Counted from the stretch's first letter, positions 28,053 to 38,041 are shown. The stretch is 64,000 nt of DNA from Halomonas halmophila (GCF_006540005.1 NZ_BJOC01000023.1:1-64000); one strand, 5' to 3'. A program made the numbers and translations. The notes: generated by a model from the sequence alone, not told the origin.

Positions 28053-29035
28053 TGAGCCTGGGTGGCGGACAAGGTATCGGCGAACATCTCGCCATGGACG
28101 TGCAGGGACTGGCGCGGCTCAAGCACACCGCGCACCGTGCCCCGGAAGAAGGCCTGGAAGTGGCGGCCAGGAAGTTCGAGGCGATGTTCGTGCAGATGAT
28201 GATGAAGAGCATGCGCGATGCCGTGCCGAGCTCGGGGCTGCTCGATAGCCGGAATACCGACTTCTACACCTCCATGCTGGACAAGCAGCTCTCCCAGCAT
28301 ATCGCCGAGCGTGGCACCGGGCTGGCCGAGCAACTCTTCGCCCAGTTGGGCGACCGGCTCGACAACGCTCGCTCGCAACAGGGCGAGTCCATCGAAGCAC
28401 TGATCGCCGGCATTCCGCGCGGCACGCCACGCCCCCTGGAGGATGCGCTGGTGCCGAAGGACGAACCAGAGGTCAGCATGCCCGAGAACTTCCTCGATGA
28501 AGTCAAGGCCGTCTCCGCCGCGGACAACTCGCCCGCCGTCGCCGATGACCGCCCCGCGCATGTGCGTGATTTCGTCGGCCGCCTGGCGGCACCGGCACAG
28601 GTGGCCAGCGAGGCCTCCGGCGTGCCGGCCGAGCTCATCCTCGCCCAGGCCGCCCTGGAAACCGGCTGGGGCCGCCATGAGATCGCCACGCATGACGGTG
28701 GCAACAGTCACAACCTCTTCGGTATCAAGGCGGGAGAGAGCTGGCAGGGCGAGACGACCGAGATTGCCACCCATGAAGTCATCGACGGCGAACGCCGGGC
28801 GGTGCGTGATCGCTTTCGCGTCTACGATTCCTTCGAGGCGGCCTTCACCGACTATGCCCGCTTGATCAGCGACAACCCGCGCTACGCCGGGGTCACCGAG
28901 GCCGCCACGGCCGACCAGGCCGCCCACGCCCTGCAGCGTGGCGGCTATGCCACCGACCCGGCCTATGCCGACAAGCTGGTCGCGGTTATGGATACGCTGG
29001 GGCCCCTGGCAGGCTCCCGACTTGCACAACGCTGA
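28052..29035 (+). CDS. flgJ: Flagellar rod-capping muramidase FlgJ
   Basis: A 327-residue dual-function protein. The N-terminal rod-cap domain (about 30-130) shows KFEAMFVQMMMKSMRDA. The C-terminal beta-N-acetylglucosaminidase domain (about 165-325) shows AELILAQAALETGWGRHEI with the catalytic-type glutamate, NLFGIKAG and the YDSFEAAFTDY segment. It digs through peptidoglycan to let the rod pass. It is the last gene of the flgB operon; a FliA promoter for flgKL follows in the gap. Confidence 0.97.
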   Translation: MSLGGGQGIGEHLAMDVQGLARLKHTAHRAPEEGLEVAARKFEAMFVQMMMKSMRDAVPSSGLLDSRNTDFYTSMLDKQLSQHIAERGTGLAEQLFAQLGDRLDNARSQQGESIEALIAGIPRGTPRPLEDALVPKDEPEVSMPENFLDEVKAVSAADNSPAVADDRPAHVRDFVGRLAAPAQVASEASGVPAELILAQAALETGWGRHEIATHDGGNSHNLFGIKAGESWQGETTEIATHEVIDGERRAVRDRFRVYDSFEAAFTDYARLISDNPRYAGVTEAATADQAAHALQRGGYATDPAYADKLVAVMDTLGPLAGSRLAQR

Positions 29036-29099
29036 TCGTCCGACGTTCACGCCTGACCTGATTGTCACGACGAGCCGGCTTTTTTCGCCGAGACAGGCC

Positions 29100-29126
29100 T
29101 CAAGCCGGATGCCCATCGGCCGATAG
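29100..29126 (+). promoter_or_regulatory. FliA (sigma-28) promoter of flgKL
   Basis: TCAA at 29100-29103, 15 bases, then GCCGATAG at 29119-29126, 30 bases before the flgK start. It allows late, FliA-dependent expression of the hook-filament junction proteins. Confidence 0.8.
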
Positions 29127-29155
29127 GGGTGTCATCGGCACAAGGAATCTCCGAC

Positions 29156-30823
29156 ATGAGCATCTTCTCCATCGGACTCAGTGGGCTCAACGCCGCACAA
29201 AACGCCCTGAGCACCACCAGCAACAACATCAGCAACGTCTTCACGCCGGGTTACAACCGCGAGGTGGCGATTCTTGGCGAGAGCACCTCCGGCAGCGGGG
29301 TTCAGGTCAACGACATCCAGCGTCAGTTCGATCGTTATGTCGCCGACCAACTCAATGCGGCGACCTCCGAGTCCAGTGCCCTGGAGACTTATCGCAACCA
29401 GGTGGAGCAGATCGACAGCCTGCTGGCCGATCGCGAGGCGGGGCTGGCACCCCTGATGCAGGGCTTCTTCTCGTCGCTGGAAGACCTCGCCAGCGCTCCT
29501 GCCGACCCTGCCGCCCGTCAGGGCGTGCTGGGCAGCGCGGATACCCTGAGCGCCCAGTTCCGTTCCTTCGACGGTTATCTGCGTGACATGCAGGGGGGGG
29601 TCAACGGCCAGATCCGTGACGAGGTCACCCAGATCAACAACACCACCGAGCAACTGGCCGGGATCAATCGCGAAATTTCCCTGGCCCGGGCGCGCGATGG
29701 CGAAGCGCCCAATGGCTTGCTCAATCAGCGCGACCAACTGGTGCATGAACTCAACGAGCGCCTGGACGTGCGTCTCGATGTCCAGGATGGCAAGGCCTAT
29801 AACATCAGTCTGCCCAATGGCCAGCCCCTGGTAGGCGGGAGTCAGTCGTTCGAGCTGCAGGCCATCGACTCGCCCGATGATCCGCAGCGTACCGTGCTTG
29901 GGTACCGCAACTCGGGCGGCGATGTCGTGCCCATGGAAGAGGACGCCGTGACCGGCGGCAGCCTGGGGGGCCTGATGAGCTTCCGCTCCGAGACCCTGGA
30001 CAAGACCCAGAACCAGATCGGCCAGATGGCGGTGTCGCTGGCGACGGCCTTCAACGCACAGCATGCCGAAGGCGTCGACCTGGATGGCGAGGCCGGCGGC
30101 GACTTCTTCGAAATCGGGCAGCCGCGCACCTATGCCGCCGCCGACAATCCGGGCGGGGCCGCAATCACCGATGCGAGCTTCGACACCGAGAACATCGATC
30201 GCCTGCGTGCCAGCGATTACACCGTCAAGGTCACCGACAGCGAGAGCAATCCGCCGGTCTTCGAGGTCAGGCGGCGTGACACTGGCCAGGTGCTGGGCGC
30301 CGACGAGGTGACCTCCAACGACCCCAATAATGACGGCAGCGATGCCACCCTGAGCTTCGGTGGGGTGACCCTGACCTTCGATGATGCCGGCAAGCTGGCC
30401 GAGCATGACAGCTTCGAGGTCCAGCCGGTGCGTAGCGCGGCGGGTGGCCTGGAGACGGCGATCAGTGATCTGGACCGGATCGCAGCGGCCAGTGTCTCGG
30501 GGGGCTCCGGCAACAACGAGAACGCCCTGGCCATGCAGGACCTGCAGGACGCCAGCCTGGTCGGCGGTTCGGCCTCGCTCAGCGGCGCCTATGGTGCCAT
30601 GGTCAGCGATGTCGGCAACCGCACCAATGTCGTCCAGGTCAACCTGGAGGCCCGGCAGGGGCTCACCGAGCAGCTGGAAGCCTCTCGGCAGTCCGAGTCC
30701 GGCGTCAACCTGGACGAGGAAGCCGCCAACCTGATCCGCTACCAGCAGTACTACCAGGCCAACGCCAAGGTCATCGAAACCGGCAAGACGATGATCGACA
30801 CCATTCTCGGCCTGCGCGCCTGA
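29156..30823 (+). CDS. flgK: Flagellar hook-filament junction protein FlgK
   Basis: A 555-residue junction protein (HAP1). The N-terminus SIFSIGLSGLNAAQNALSTT with NNISNVFTPGYNRE and the C-terminus EEAANLIRYQQYYQANAKVI are diagnostic. AAGGA sits nine bases before the chosen ATG; the upstream in-frame start lies close to the promoter and is rejected. It follows its own FliA-type promoter and is a client of FlgN. Confidence 0.96.
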   Translation: MSIFSIGLSGLNAAQNALSTTSNNISNVFTPGYNREVAILGESTSGSGVQVNDIQRQFDRYVADQLNAATSESSALETYRNQVEQIDSLLADREAGLAPLMQGFFSSLEDLASAPADPAARQGVLGSADTLSAQFRSFDGYLRDMQGGVNGQIRDEVTQINNTTEQLAGINREISLARARDGEAPNGLLNQRDQLVHELNERLDVRLDVQDGKAYNISLPNGQPLVGGSQSFELQAIDSPDDPQRTVLGYRNSGGDVVPMEEDAVTGGSLGGLMSFRSETLDKTQNQIGQMAVSLATAFNAQHAEGVDLDGEAGGDFFEIGQPRTYAAADNPGGAAITDASFDTENIDRLRASDYTVKVTDSESNPPVFEVRRRDTGQVLGADEVTSNDPNNDGSDATLSFGGVTLTFDDAGKLAEHDSFEVQPVRSAAGGLETAISDLDRIAAASVSGGSGNNENALAMQDLQDASLVGGSASLSGAYGAMVSDVGNRTNVVQVNLEARQGLTEQLEASRQSESGVNLDEEAANLIRYQQYYQANAKVIETGKTMIDTILGLRA

Positions 30824-30841
30824 TTCAGGGAGTCACCTCAC

Positions 30842-32059
30842 ATGCGTATCAGTACCGTCACCATGTTCGAGCAGAGCGTCTCCTCCCTGAACCAGCAGCA
30901 GAGCGGCTTTCTCGATGTCAGTCAGCAGATCGCCAGCGGTCGTCGGGTGGTCAATCCCTCCGATGATCCCCAGGCTGCCGCGCGGGCGGTGGGGGTCGAC
31001 CAGTCCATGGCTATCACCCAGCAGTACACCGACTCGCGAGTCAGCGCGCGTAATGCGCTTTCTCAGAGCGAGAGCGTGCTCAACAGTGTCAGCGATGCTG
31101 TGACCAGCGCCAAGACACTGCTGATTCAGGCCTCCAGCGACACCCTGAGCGACGCCGACCGCGAGTCCGTGGCCAGTGAGCTGCGCGGGGTCTATGAAAC
31201 CCTGATCGGTCAGGCCAATGCCACCGATGGCAACGGTCGCTATCTGTTCGGCGGCTATGAGGATGGCAGCAAGCCCTTCGTCAAGAACGGTGACGGCGAT
31301 ATCGAATACGTCGGTGGTAGCGAGGTTCGGCAACAGCGCATCGACGCCTCGCGCCTGATGGATGTGAGCAACAGCGGCCAGGACATCTTTCAGAGCGTGC
31401 CGAGTGGTGCCGGCTACGTGGCCGAGGCCAATGCCGACAATGCCGGTAGCCTGACCTTCAAGGGGCCGGAAATCCTCGACGCCGAGGCCGACGACTACGG
31501 CAAGCGCTTCCAGGTCAGTTTCGCCGAGGACGGCAATACCATGACCTACTCGGTGAGTGCCGAAGGCGAGCCCGTGGCGGGCATGCAGGATATCGCCTAT
31601 CAGTCAGGCGAGCTCCTGCAGGTCGGCGGACTGAGCATGGAGTTGCAAGGCGATCCCGAGGATGGCGACAGTCTCTCGGTTGGCCCCGCCGATACCATGA
31701 ACACCGATCTCTTCAAGACCCTCGAGAAAGCGATCGGCGTGCTGGAAACTCCCGCCGAGACCTCCCAGGAGCAGGCAGCACTCCGTAACACCTTGAACAC
31801 GTCGATGCGCGAGCTCGACAACAGTCTCGACAACGTCCTGACCTTGCGTGCCTCCATGGGCGCGCGACTCAACGAGCTCGATGTGGTCGACTCGGTGAGC
31901 GACAACCGAATGCTCAACTACGAGCAGACCCTCTCGGACCTGGTCGACTTGGACTACGCCGAGGCGATTTCCGAGTACAGCATGCGCCAGGTCGGCATGC
32001 AGGCCTCCCAGAAGACTTTTGCGGATCTGAAGGGGATGTCGTTGTTCCAGTACTTATAA
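30842..32059 (+). CDS. flgL: Flagellar hook-filament junction protein FlgL
   Basis: A 405-residue junction protein (HAP3) that connects FlgK to flagellin. N-terminus MRISTVTMFEQSVSSLNQQQ and the flagellin-like segment QQIASGRRVVNPSDDPQAAARA are clear, with a C-terminal coiled region ending in YSMRQVGMQASQKTFADLKGMSLF. It lies 18 bases after flgK and is followed by a rho-independent terminator. Confidence 0.96.
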   Translation: MRISTVTMFEQSVSSLNQQQSGFLDVSQQIASGRRVVNPSDDPQAAARAVGVDQSMAITQQYTDSRVSARNALSQSESVLNSVSDAVTSAKTLLIQASSDTLSDADRESVASELRGVYETLIGQANATDGNGRYLFGGYEDGSKPFVKNGDGDIEYVGGSEVRQQRIDASRLMDVSNSGQDIFQSVPSGAGYVAEANADNAGSLTFKGPEILDAEADDYGKRFQVSFAEDGNTMTYSVSAEGEPVAGMQDIAYQSGELLQVGGLSMELQGDPEDGDSLSVGPADTMNTDLFKTLEKAIGVLETPAETSQEQAALRNTLNTSMRELDNSLDNVLTLRASMGARLNELDVVDSVSDNRMLNYEQTLSDLVDLDYAEAISEYSMRQVGMQASQKTFADLKGMSLFQYL

Positions 32060-32118
32060 GGGAGAGTTTCCCTGTCGGTCATGGTGGAACGTTTTGACTC
32101 CATGGCCCCTTGTCCCGC

Positions 32119-32143
32119 CCAGGCTTCCCGGCCTGGTTTTTTT
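32119..32143 (+). terminator. Intrinsic terminator after flgKL
   Basis: CCAGGC stem, TTCCCG loop, GCCTGG stem, then seven T residues, 60 bases past the flgL stop. It separates flgKL from the convergent fliLMNOPQR operon. No T-run is present in the opposite direction. Confidence 0.85.
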
Positions 32144-32152
32144 CATGCTGGC

Positions 32153-32953
32153 TCAGACGGCCGGCGGCAAGGATGCCAGCATCTCGAGCAGCCCCCGCAG
32201 GGCGCCGACTCCCTGATCGAAGAGTCGCTCGAGGAAACGGTCGAGGTCGGTCATCAGTACCATCAACAGGATAATGCCCACCGTCAGAGAGGCGGGAAAG
32301 CCGATATTGAACACCGTGAGCTGCGGCGCCGCACGATTGAGGATGCCAAGCGAAAGGTTGATGATGAGCAGCGAAGCTACCAGTGGCAGGGCCAGCAGCA
32401 TGCCAGAAGAGAAGATGGTGCCGCCGTAACGAGCCAGCATCATGAAGGCTTCGGGATCGAAGCGCCCCATGCCGATGGGCAGGGTGCGAAAGCTGTCGGC
32501 AAGGACCTCGAGCACCACCAGATGCACGCCGAAGGCCAGGAACATCAGCAACGTGATCATGTAGAGCAGCCGCGAGAGCACCATCATATTTGTGCCGCTG
32601 GAAGGGTCGAAGAAGGTGGCGAAGGCCAGCCCCATCTGCAGGCCGATGAACTCGCCGGTGGCCTGCACCACCGTCAGGGTCACGCGCATGACCAGGCCCA
32701 TGGCCGCGCCGATCAACAGCTGCTCCGCCAGGATGCCGAGCCCTTGCCAGGAGACGATCGGCACGTCCGGCATCGGCGGCAGGATGGGCGCGATCACCAT
32801 CGTCAGCGCGCCGGCCAGCGCAATCTTGACCTGGCGGGGGACGCCGGAGTGCCCCCACACCGGCGAGCTGAGCATCAGGCCCGTGATCCTGGCGAAGGGC
32901 CACAGGAAGGCGACCAGCCAGCCGTGCAGTTGGGCGAAGGTGACCTCGACCAT
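32153..32953 (-). CDS. fliR: Flagellar export gate membrane protein FliR
   Basis: A 266-residue inner-membrane subunit of the type III export gate (FliPQR core). The N-terminus VTFAQLHGWLVAFLWPFARITGL, the RQVKIALAGALT segment and the C-terminal GIILLMVLMTDLDRFLERLFD fit FliR. Several membrane helices are visible. It is the last gene of the fliLMNOPQR operon and faces flgL. Confidence 0.96.
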   Translation of the reverse strand: MVEVTFAQLHGWLVAFLWPFARITGLMLSSPVWGHSGVPRQVKIALAGALTMVIAPILPPMPDVPIVSWQGLGILAEQLLIGAAMGLVMRVTLTVVQATGEFIGLQMGLAFATFFDPSSGTNMMVLSRLLYMITLLMFLAFGVHLVVLEVLADSFRTLPIGMGRFDPEAFMMLARYGGTIFSSGMLLALPLVASLLIINLSLGILNRAAPQLTVFNIGFPASLTVGIILLMVLMTDLDRFLERLFDQGVGALRGLLEMLASLPPAV

Positions 32954-32968
32954 GCCGGGCGTCCGCTG

Positions 32969-33238
32969 TCAGGAAATGAGCGTCGGGATGTTGCTGAACA
33001 GCTCCCGGGTGAAGTTGGTGATCAGCTTGAGCAGCCAGGGGCCGGCCAGAACCAGCACGGCGAAGACCGCCAGGATCTTGGGGATGAACGACAGCGTCAT
33101 CTCGTTGATCTGGGTGGCTGCCTGGAACAGGCTCACCAGCAGGCCGGTAAGCAGTGCCGTCAGCAGCAAGGGACCGGCCAGCAGTAAGGTGACGCGCATG
33201 CCCTGGTAGGCAATGGTCATAACCGTCTCGGGCGTCAT
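32969..33238 (-). CDS. fliQ: Flagellar export gate membrane protein FliQ
   Basis: An 89-residue, two-helix membrane protein. MTPETVMTIAYQGMRVTLLLAGPLL and the middle segment QAATQINEMTLSFIPKI are family hallmarks. It occupies the normal place between fliP and fliR. Confidence 0.97.
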   Translation of the reverse strand: MTPETVMTIAYQGMRVTLLLAGPLLLTALLTGLLVSLFQAATQINEMTLSFIPKILAVFAVLVLAGPWLLKLITNFTRELFSNIPTLIS

Positions 33239-33260
33239 GCGTGTCTCCTCGGGTCGGGCA

Positions 33261-34043
33261 TTAGATATAGAAGCTTTCCGCCAGCGAGCCGATCAAAAGC
33301 TGCCAGCCATCGACCAGCACGAACAGCATCAGCTTGAACGGCAACGAGATGGTGATCGGCGGCACCATCATCATGCCCAGCGACATCAGGGTGCTGGCCA
33401 CCACCAGGTCGATGATCAGGAAGGGAATGAAGATGGTAAAGCCGATCTGGAAAGCCGTCTTCAGCTCGCTGGTCACGAAGGACGGTACCAGGACCCGCAA
33501 GGGTACGTCCGCCGGGCCCTGCATCTCGCCGATGTCGGCCAGGCGAGCGAACAGCGCCAGGTCCGGTTCCCGGGTCTGGGCCATCATGAATTCCCTCAGC
33601 GGGCCCTGGGCCTGGTTCAGAAACTCGGGAAAGTTGATGTCGCCGTTGGACAGCGGCACCCAAGCCTGGGCATGCACCTCGCCGAAGACCGGCGCCATGA
33701 TGAAGAACGTCAGGAACAGTGCCAGCCCCAGCAGGACCTGGTTGGGCGGAGTGGCCTGGGTGCCCATGGCGGTGCGCAGCAGGCTCAGCACGATGATGAT
33801 GCGGGTGAAGCTGGTCATCATCAGCAAGGCCGCCGGCAGGAAGGCCATGGAGCTGAGCAGCAACAGGGTCTGCAGCGACAGCGACCACTTCTGGCCACCG
33901 TCTTCCATGGGCTCGCTGATGATGCCGGGAATCTGCTGGGCCAGTGCCGGGGAGGGCAGGGCCAGCAGGCACAGCGTCAGCAAGGACAGTGTCAGCAGAA
34001 GCAGCGGAGAGAAGCGACAGGGGCGATGCGGCGTGCCGGTCAT
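33261..34043 (-). CDS. fliP: Flagellar export gate membrane protein FliP
   Basis: A 260-residue gate subunit with a cleavable signal peptide (ending PSPALAQ). Conserved segments [37 protein letters not shown] and the C-terminal [20 protein letters not shown] identify it. Its ATG overlaps the fliO stop by four bases. Confidence 0.97.
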   Translation of the reverse strand: MTGTPHRPCRFSPLLLLTLSLLTLCLLALPSPALAQQIPGIISEPMEDGGQKWSLSLQTLLLLSSMAFLPAALLMMTSFTRIIIVLSLLRTAMGTQATPPNQVLLGLALFLTFFIMAPVFGEVHAQAWVPLSNGDINFPEFLNQAQGPLREFMMAQTREPDLALFARLADIGEMQGPADVPLRVLVPSFVTSELKTAFQIGFTIFIPFLIIDLVVASTLMSLGMMMVPPITISLPFKLMLFVLVDGWQLLIGSLAESFYI

Positions 34044-34474
34044 GACGTCCCCCGCGGCCCGTCATCGCGCCCCGTGGCTTGCTGTCGCAAGGCCCGTGCG
34101 AAGCGCCTGGCAAAGCCGCCTTCGTCGGTATCCGTGGCGGCCGGTGGTGCCTCATCCTGCGGCGCCGGCAGTTCATGCAGCTTGTTGACCTGGCCGCCGC
34201 CGACACCGAGCACCAGCCAGGTGGACTCGACTTCGACGATCACCACCCGCTCGCGGTTGCCCACATTGGTGCCGCCGATTAGCTTCGGGCGCTGTCCTCG
34301 ACCTGTGCCGGCGCCACCGAGGCGGCGCAGCAGGTGGTTGCAGATCAGGATGATGGCGATGACGAGCGCCAGGGCGGCGACCGTCTTGCCCAGGGTCGCC
34401 ATGCCGACCAGGGCATCGCCTCCCTGGGCGATGCCGTCGGCGACGGCGCCGTCGAGCTCGGCGTTCTGGCTCAT
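34040..34474 (-). CDS. fliO: Flagellar export assembly protein FliO
   Basis: A 144-residue protein with one membrane helix ([19 protein letters not shown], about residues 31-49) and a small cytoplasmic domain ([20 protein letters not shown]) typical of FliO, which assists FliP ring assembly. FliO is poorly conserved, so the call leans on position between fliN and fliP as well. It overlaps both neighbours by four bases. Confidence 0.92.
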   Translation of the reverse strand: MSQNAELDGAVADGIAQGGDALVGMATLGKTVAALALVIAIILICNHLLRRLGGAGTGRGQRPKLIGGTNVGNRERVVIVEVESTWLVLGVGGGQVNKLHELPAPQDEAPPAATDTDEGGFARRFARALRQQATGRDDGPRGTS

Positions 34475-34983
34475 CGGTTCAGCTTCTGGACCCGTTCGGA
34501 CGGCGTGATGATCTCGGTGATGCGGATGCCGTACTTGTCTTCGATGACCACCACCTCGCCCTGGGCGATCAGGTAGCCATTGATCAGGATATCCATGGGC
34601 TCGCCGGCCAGCCCCTCGAGCTCGATCACCGAGCCCTGGGCCAGCTCGAGCAACTGCTTGATGGTCAGGCGAGTGCGGCCCAGCTCCACGGTCAACTTGA
34701 CCGGGATGTCCATGATCATTTCGAGGTCGCGGGGCAAGGCGGCGTTGTCGCCCTGCTCCAGTGGCTGGAAGACGCTGTCGCAGGCGGCGCGCGCGGCCTC
34801 CGACGAGGCATCGGACGCCTCGGTATCGGTACCCTCGGCGGCATCCTGCTCGGCCAGGGCTTCGGCCCAGGGATCCGCCTGCTCCGCGGCATTCTCGGAC
34901 GCGCTGTCGCCCTCCTGTTCCGACATGGCGTCGGCCCAGTCGTCGTCGCCGACGTTCTTATCGGGCTTGTTGGGGTCAGTCAT
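34471..34983 (-). CDS. fliN: Flagellar switch protein FliN
   Basis: A 170-residue C-ring subunit. The C-terminal SpoA domain (about 90-170) is clear: MDIPVKLTVELGRTRLTIKQLLEL and NGYLIAQGEVVVIEDKYGIRITEI. The N-terminal 80 residues are a long, very acidic linker, common in halophiles. The start MTDPNKPD is chosen; the frame upstream shadows fliM. It overlaps fliM by eight bases. Confidence 0.96.
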   Translation of the reverse strand: MTDPNKPDKNVGDDDWADAMSEQEGDSASENAAEQADPWAEALAEQDAAEGTDTEASDASSEAARAACDSVFQPLEQGDNAALPRDLEMIMDIPVKLTVELGRTRLTIKQLLELAQGSVIELEGLAGEPMDILINGYLIAQGEVVVIEDKYGIRITEIITPSERVQKLNR

Positions 34984-36019
34984 GATGGGGGTCCTCGGGT
35001 TTCGGCTCGGACGCCTTGACGAAGGCATCGGACGGCGCGTGGTCGGCGGCGTGGTCGAACAGGTGCAAGACGCGCAGTGCCCGCTGGCCGTGCTGGCTGC
35101 CGTACTCGCACTCCATGACCGGCACGCCATCCACCTTGGCGGTCACCGTTTCGGGCAACTCCAGGGGCAGGATGTCGCCCACCTCGAGCTTCGTCACATC
35201 GGAGATTCGCGAGGGAAGGTCGGCGAAATCGGCGACCAGCTCGACTGCCGAATGGCGAATCTCGCCGGCCATGCGCCGCGTCCAGGTGCCGTCCTGGTCC
35301 TGATGGCCATCGCTCAAGGGATTGGTGAGCAGGTCGCGCAATGGCTCGATCATCGAATAAGGCATGCATACCTGGAAGCTGCTGGCCAGGTTGCCCACCT
35401 CGAGATTGAAGCTGGTGTTGACCACGATCTCGTTGGGCGAATTGGTGATGTTGGCGAACTTCGCCTGCATCTCGGAGCGCAGGAAGCTGATCTCGAGCGG
35501 GTAGACCGATCGCCAGGATTCGCTGTATGCCTCGATGGCCAGGCGCAGCATGCGCTGGATGATGCGCTGTTCGGTGTTGGTGAACTCCCGCCCTTCCGAC
35601 TTGGCCAGGAAGCGGCCGTCGCCGCCGAACAGGTTGTCCACCACCATGAACACCAGGTTGGGCGGAAAGACGATGAGCGCCGAGCCCTTCAGCGGCTTCA
35701 TGGCGATCATGTTGATGTTGGTGGGAACCGGAACGTTGCGCGAGAACTCGCTGTAGCTCTGATAGCGCACCGAGTCCACGGTGATATCGGCGCTGCGCCG
35801 GATCAGATTGAACAGGCCCACGCGGAAATGACGAGCGAAGCGCTCGTTGATGATATCCAGCGTATGCAGGCGTTCACGGATGATGCGGTGCTGAGAGGCC
35901 GGGTCGAAGGGGCGCACCTTGGGGGTGTTGCCGCCGCCGCCACTGGGCTCATCATCTCCGCTGACGCCCTTGAGCAGGGCATCGATTTCATCCTGGGACA
36001 GTAGATCGTCCTGAGACAT
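34976..36019 (-). CDS. fliM: Flagellar switch protein FliM
   Basis: A 347-residue C-ring protein that receives CheY-P. The CheY-binding N-terminal peptide is present (LLSQDEIDALLKG, residues 6-18). The CheC-like middle domain and C-terminal SpoA domain follow (KLEVGDILPLELPETVTAKVDGVPV). GGAG precedes the start. It lies between fliL and fliN. Confidence 0.97.
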   Translation of the reverse strand: MSQDDLLSQDEIDALLKGVSGDDEPSGGGGNTPKVRPFDPASQHRIIRERLHTLDIINERFARHFRVGLFNLIRRSADITVDSVRYQSYSEFSRNVPVPTNINMIAMKPLKGSALIVFPPNLVFMVVDNLFGGDGRFLAKSEGREFTNTEQRIIQRMLRLAIEAYSESWRSVYPLEISFLRSEMQAKFANITNSPNEIVVNTSFNLEVGNLASSFQVCMPYSMIEPLRDLLTNPLSDGHQDQDGTWTRRMAGEIRHSAVELVADFADLPSRISDVTKLEVGDILPLELPETVTAKVDGVPVMECEYGSQHGQRALRVLHLFDHAADHAPSDAFVKASEPKPEDPHHD

Positions 36020-36042
36020 GGGGTGACTCCGCGACCTCGCCG

Positions 36043-36522
36043 CTATTGCACGATGAATTCGGTAAAGAGCACATCCTCGATGGCGAGGTCGGGTTGTGTC
36101 TCCGACATCGGGGCCTCGAGCGCGGCGATGATCTGGTCGGCCAGGCGCTTCTTGCCGTTTGCCGATGTCAGGCCTTCTGCCTGTTTGCCCGAGAGCAGGG
36201 TCAGCAACCGGCTGCGCACCTGCGGCATGTGGGTCTCGAGCAGTTTGCGACTCTGGGCGTCGGCCACCTTCAGTGAGATGCCGGCATAGAGCAGCCTGGC
36301 ACCATAGTTATCCTCGGCCAGGTTGACGGTGAAGGGGTCGATCTGGACGAAGATCGGCGCCTGATACTCGATGGCCGCTGGCTCTTCCGCACGGGCCTGT
36401 TCCATGCCCCCTTGCTGGGTAAACAGCATGAACAGTGCCGTGGCGGCGGCCGACAGGCTCAGGACGACCAATACCACCAGCAACCACAGCAGCTTCCGCG
36501 AGCCGCCTACGGATGTCGCCAT
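36043..36522 (-). CDS. fliL: Flagellar basal-body-associated protein FliL
   Basis: A 159-residue single-pass membrane protein around the stators. One N-terminal helix (LLWLLVVLVVLSLSAAATAL) and the stomatin-like periplasmic domain (FTVNLAEDNYGARLLYAGISLKV) fit FliL. It is the first gene of fliLMNOPQR; a hairpin at 36599 separates it from fliK. Confidence 0.95.
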   Translation of the reverse strand: MATSVGGSRKLLWLLVVLVVLSLSAAATALFMLFTQQGGMEQARAEEPAAIEYQAPIFVQIDPFTVNLAEDNYGARLLYAGISLKVADAQSRKLLETHMPQVRSRLLTLLSGKQAEGLTSANGKKRLADQIIAALEAPMSETQPDLAIEDVLFTEFIVQ

Positions 36523-36598
36523 TACCGCTCCTGTTTGTCGATGAGGGCCAATGTGTGGGGGATTATGCCGACTCGAGGCCGGCCATGATGAAACGAAC

Positions 36599-36617
36599 AG
36601 GCCCAGTGAATGGGCCT
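36599..36617 (-). terminator. Hairpin between fliK and fliL
   Basis: A perfect 7-bp stem (AGGCCCA/TGGGCCT, 5-nt loop) lies 56 bases past the fliK stop. The following bases on the minus strand are T-rich (GTTCGTTTC) without a clean run. Likely ends the fliFGHIJK transcript, so fliL may have its own promoter. Confidence 0.5.
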
Positions 36618-36672
36618 ATCTTGGGTTTTTGCTCGCGCTTCGGCTCGAGAGCGGCAAGTTGTCGACGCCCTC

Positions 36673-38019
36673 TCAGGCGTAGAGGTCGACTCGTCCATCC
36701 AGGGGTACCTCCAGGGGCGCTTGCCGGTCGGTGGCGAGTGCGCCGCCGGTCGGTTCGTCATCGGCTCCGGGCAGGCCCGGGTCGCTGCCGGCAAGGCCGC
36801 TGCCCGTGTCGTCGGCGCTACCCTGCTGGTGCTCGCCCACCGAGGTCTCGCCGAGGGTGATGCCCTGCTCCGCCAGGGCCTCGCGCAATTGCGGCATGGC
36901 CTGTTCCAGGGCCTGCCGGACCGCTGCGTGGGCGGAGAGGAACTGGGCATGAGCCCCCTGGTCGCCGATCTTCAGGGAGACCGAGAGCGGGCCCAGCTCG
37001 GCAGGGTGGAGGCGCATTTCGATACGCTGCTCGCCACTTCCCTGGCTGAAGCGCAGTAACTGTCGCCCCAGTTGCTGAGTCCAGTCCTGACTGCCCACCG
37101 GAGCGGTCAGGCTGGCCTGGGCGGGCGTCGTGGCGGCGCCGGCCAGGGTGGACGTTACCTGGCCGGGAGCGCCGGTACCGGCATGCTGGGCCGGCATCGA
37201 GGCTGAGGTGGTCGTGTCGAGCAGTGGCGAGGTCGCGCCGGCATCGCCCCGTGTCGGCACGAAGGCCGTGGCGTCCGCCGGGGTGCGTTGTGCCACAGCG
37301 AGGGCGGAGGACACCGCCTGGGCGATCGGGCTCGGCCGTTGTTCCGGGGCCTGGGCCTGCATCCGGGCCGAGGGCAGCTCGCCGGAGGTTGTGGCCGGAC
37401 GGAGCGCCTCGGCAGCGGCGCGTGCCTCGCGCGTCATGGCCGCATCGAACGGGGTCCCGGCCTGCCGGGCGACGGTGGCTTGTTGAATGGCGCCTCGCGA
37501 TATGGCCTGTTGCGACATATCGACCCGTGGCATGCCGCCCGGCGCGAGGCTTTCCCGAGGCGCGCCGGCATTCACGGCGGCGGCCCGGGCCGTGGCATCT
37601 CCGGGGAGGCGAGCCGTCGTCTCCAGCTGGCCCGAGGCCGTCGCGGCCTGGGTGCCCCGGGTCGCTTGTCCGGGGCCTTGTGCGACCGCCAGAGGGCCTT
37701 GTGCCGCGGCCTGAGTGCCGGCCTGTTCGATCAACAGCAGGCGCTCCATGGCGGCCGTCAGCTCGGGCGACGGCTCGGAGGTGGCCGTGTCGATCCGTTG
37801 CGTCCAGTCATTGGCGTGCCGCACCAGCGTTGCGGTCTCGGCCGTGGCGGTACCGGTTGCCGCGGCATTCGAAGCACCGTCACGCCCGCCGCCCGAGAGC
37901 GACGCCATGGCCTCGGCGAAGGCGCCTCGTTCGGGGGCGTCGGCCTTGGCGACGGCGCCAGTGGCGTCGGTCGAGGCATTCTTGCCGAGCGCGCCCATGA
38001 GTCGCGGTAGGGTATCCAT
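36673..38019 (-). CDS. fliK: Flagellar hook-length control protein FliK
   Basis: A 448-residue molecular ruler that sets hook length and switches export specificity. The long Ala/Thr/Pro-rich N-terminal region is exported and poorly conserved. The C-terminal Flg_hook domain (about 320-415) shows the diagnostic RIEMRLHPAELGPLSVSLKI. The ATG at 38019 with AGGAG upstream is chosen over the TTG three bases before. Last gene of fliFGHIJK. Confidence 0.94.
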   Translation of the reverse strand: MDTLPRLMGALGKNASTDATGAVAKADAPERGAFAEAMASLSGGGRDGASNAAATGTATAETATLVRHANDWTQRIDTATSEPSPELTAAMERLLLIEQAGTQAAAQGPLAVAQGPGQATRGTQAATASGQLETTARLPGDATARAAAVNAGAPRESLAPGGMPRVDMSQQAISRGAIQQATVARQAGTPFDAAMTREARAAAEALRPATTSGELPSARMQAQAPEQRPSPIAQAVSSALAVAQRTPADATAFVPTRGDAGATSPLLDTTTSASMPAQHAGTGAPGQVTSTLAGAATTPAQASLTAPVGSQDWTQQLGRQLLRFSQGSGEQRIEMRLHPAELGPLSVSLKIGDQGAHAQFLSAHAAVRQALEQAMPQLREALAEQGITLGETSVGEHQQGSADDTGSGLAGSDPGLPGADDEPTGGALATDRQAPLEVPLDGRVDLYA

Positions 38020-38041
38020 CAATGTCTCCTTGATGTTCGTC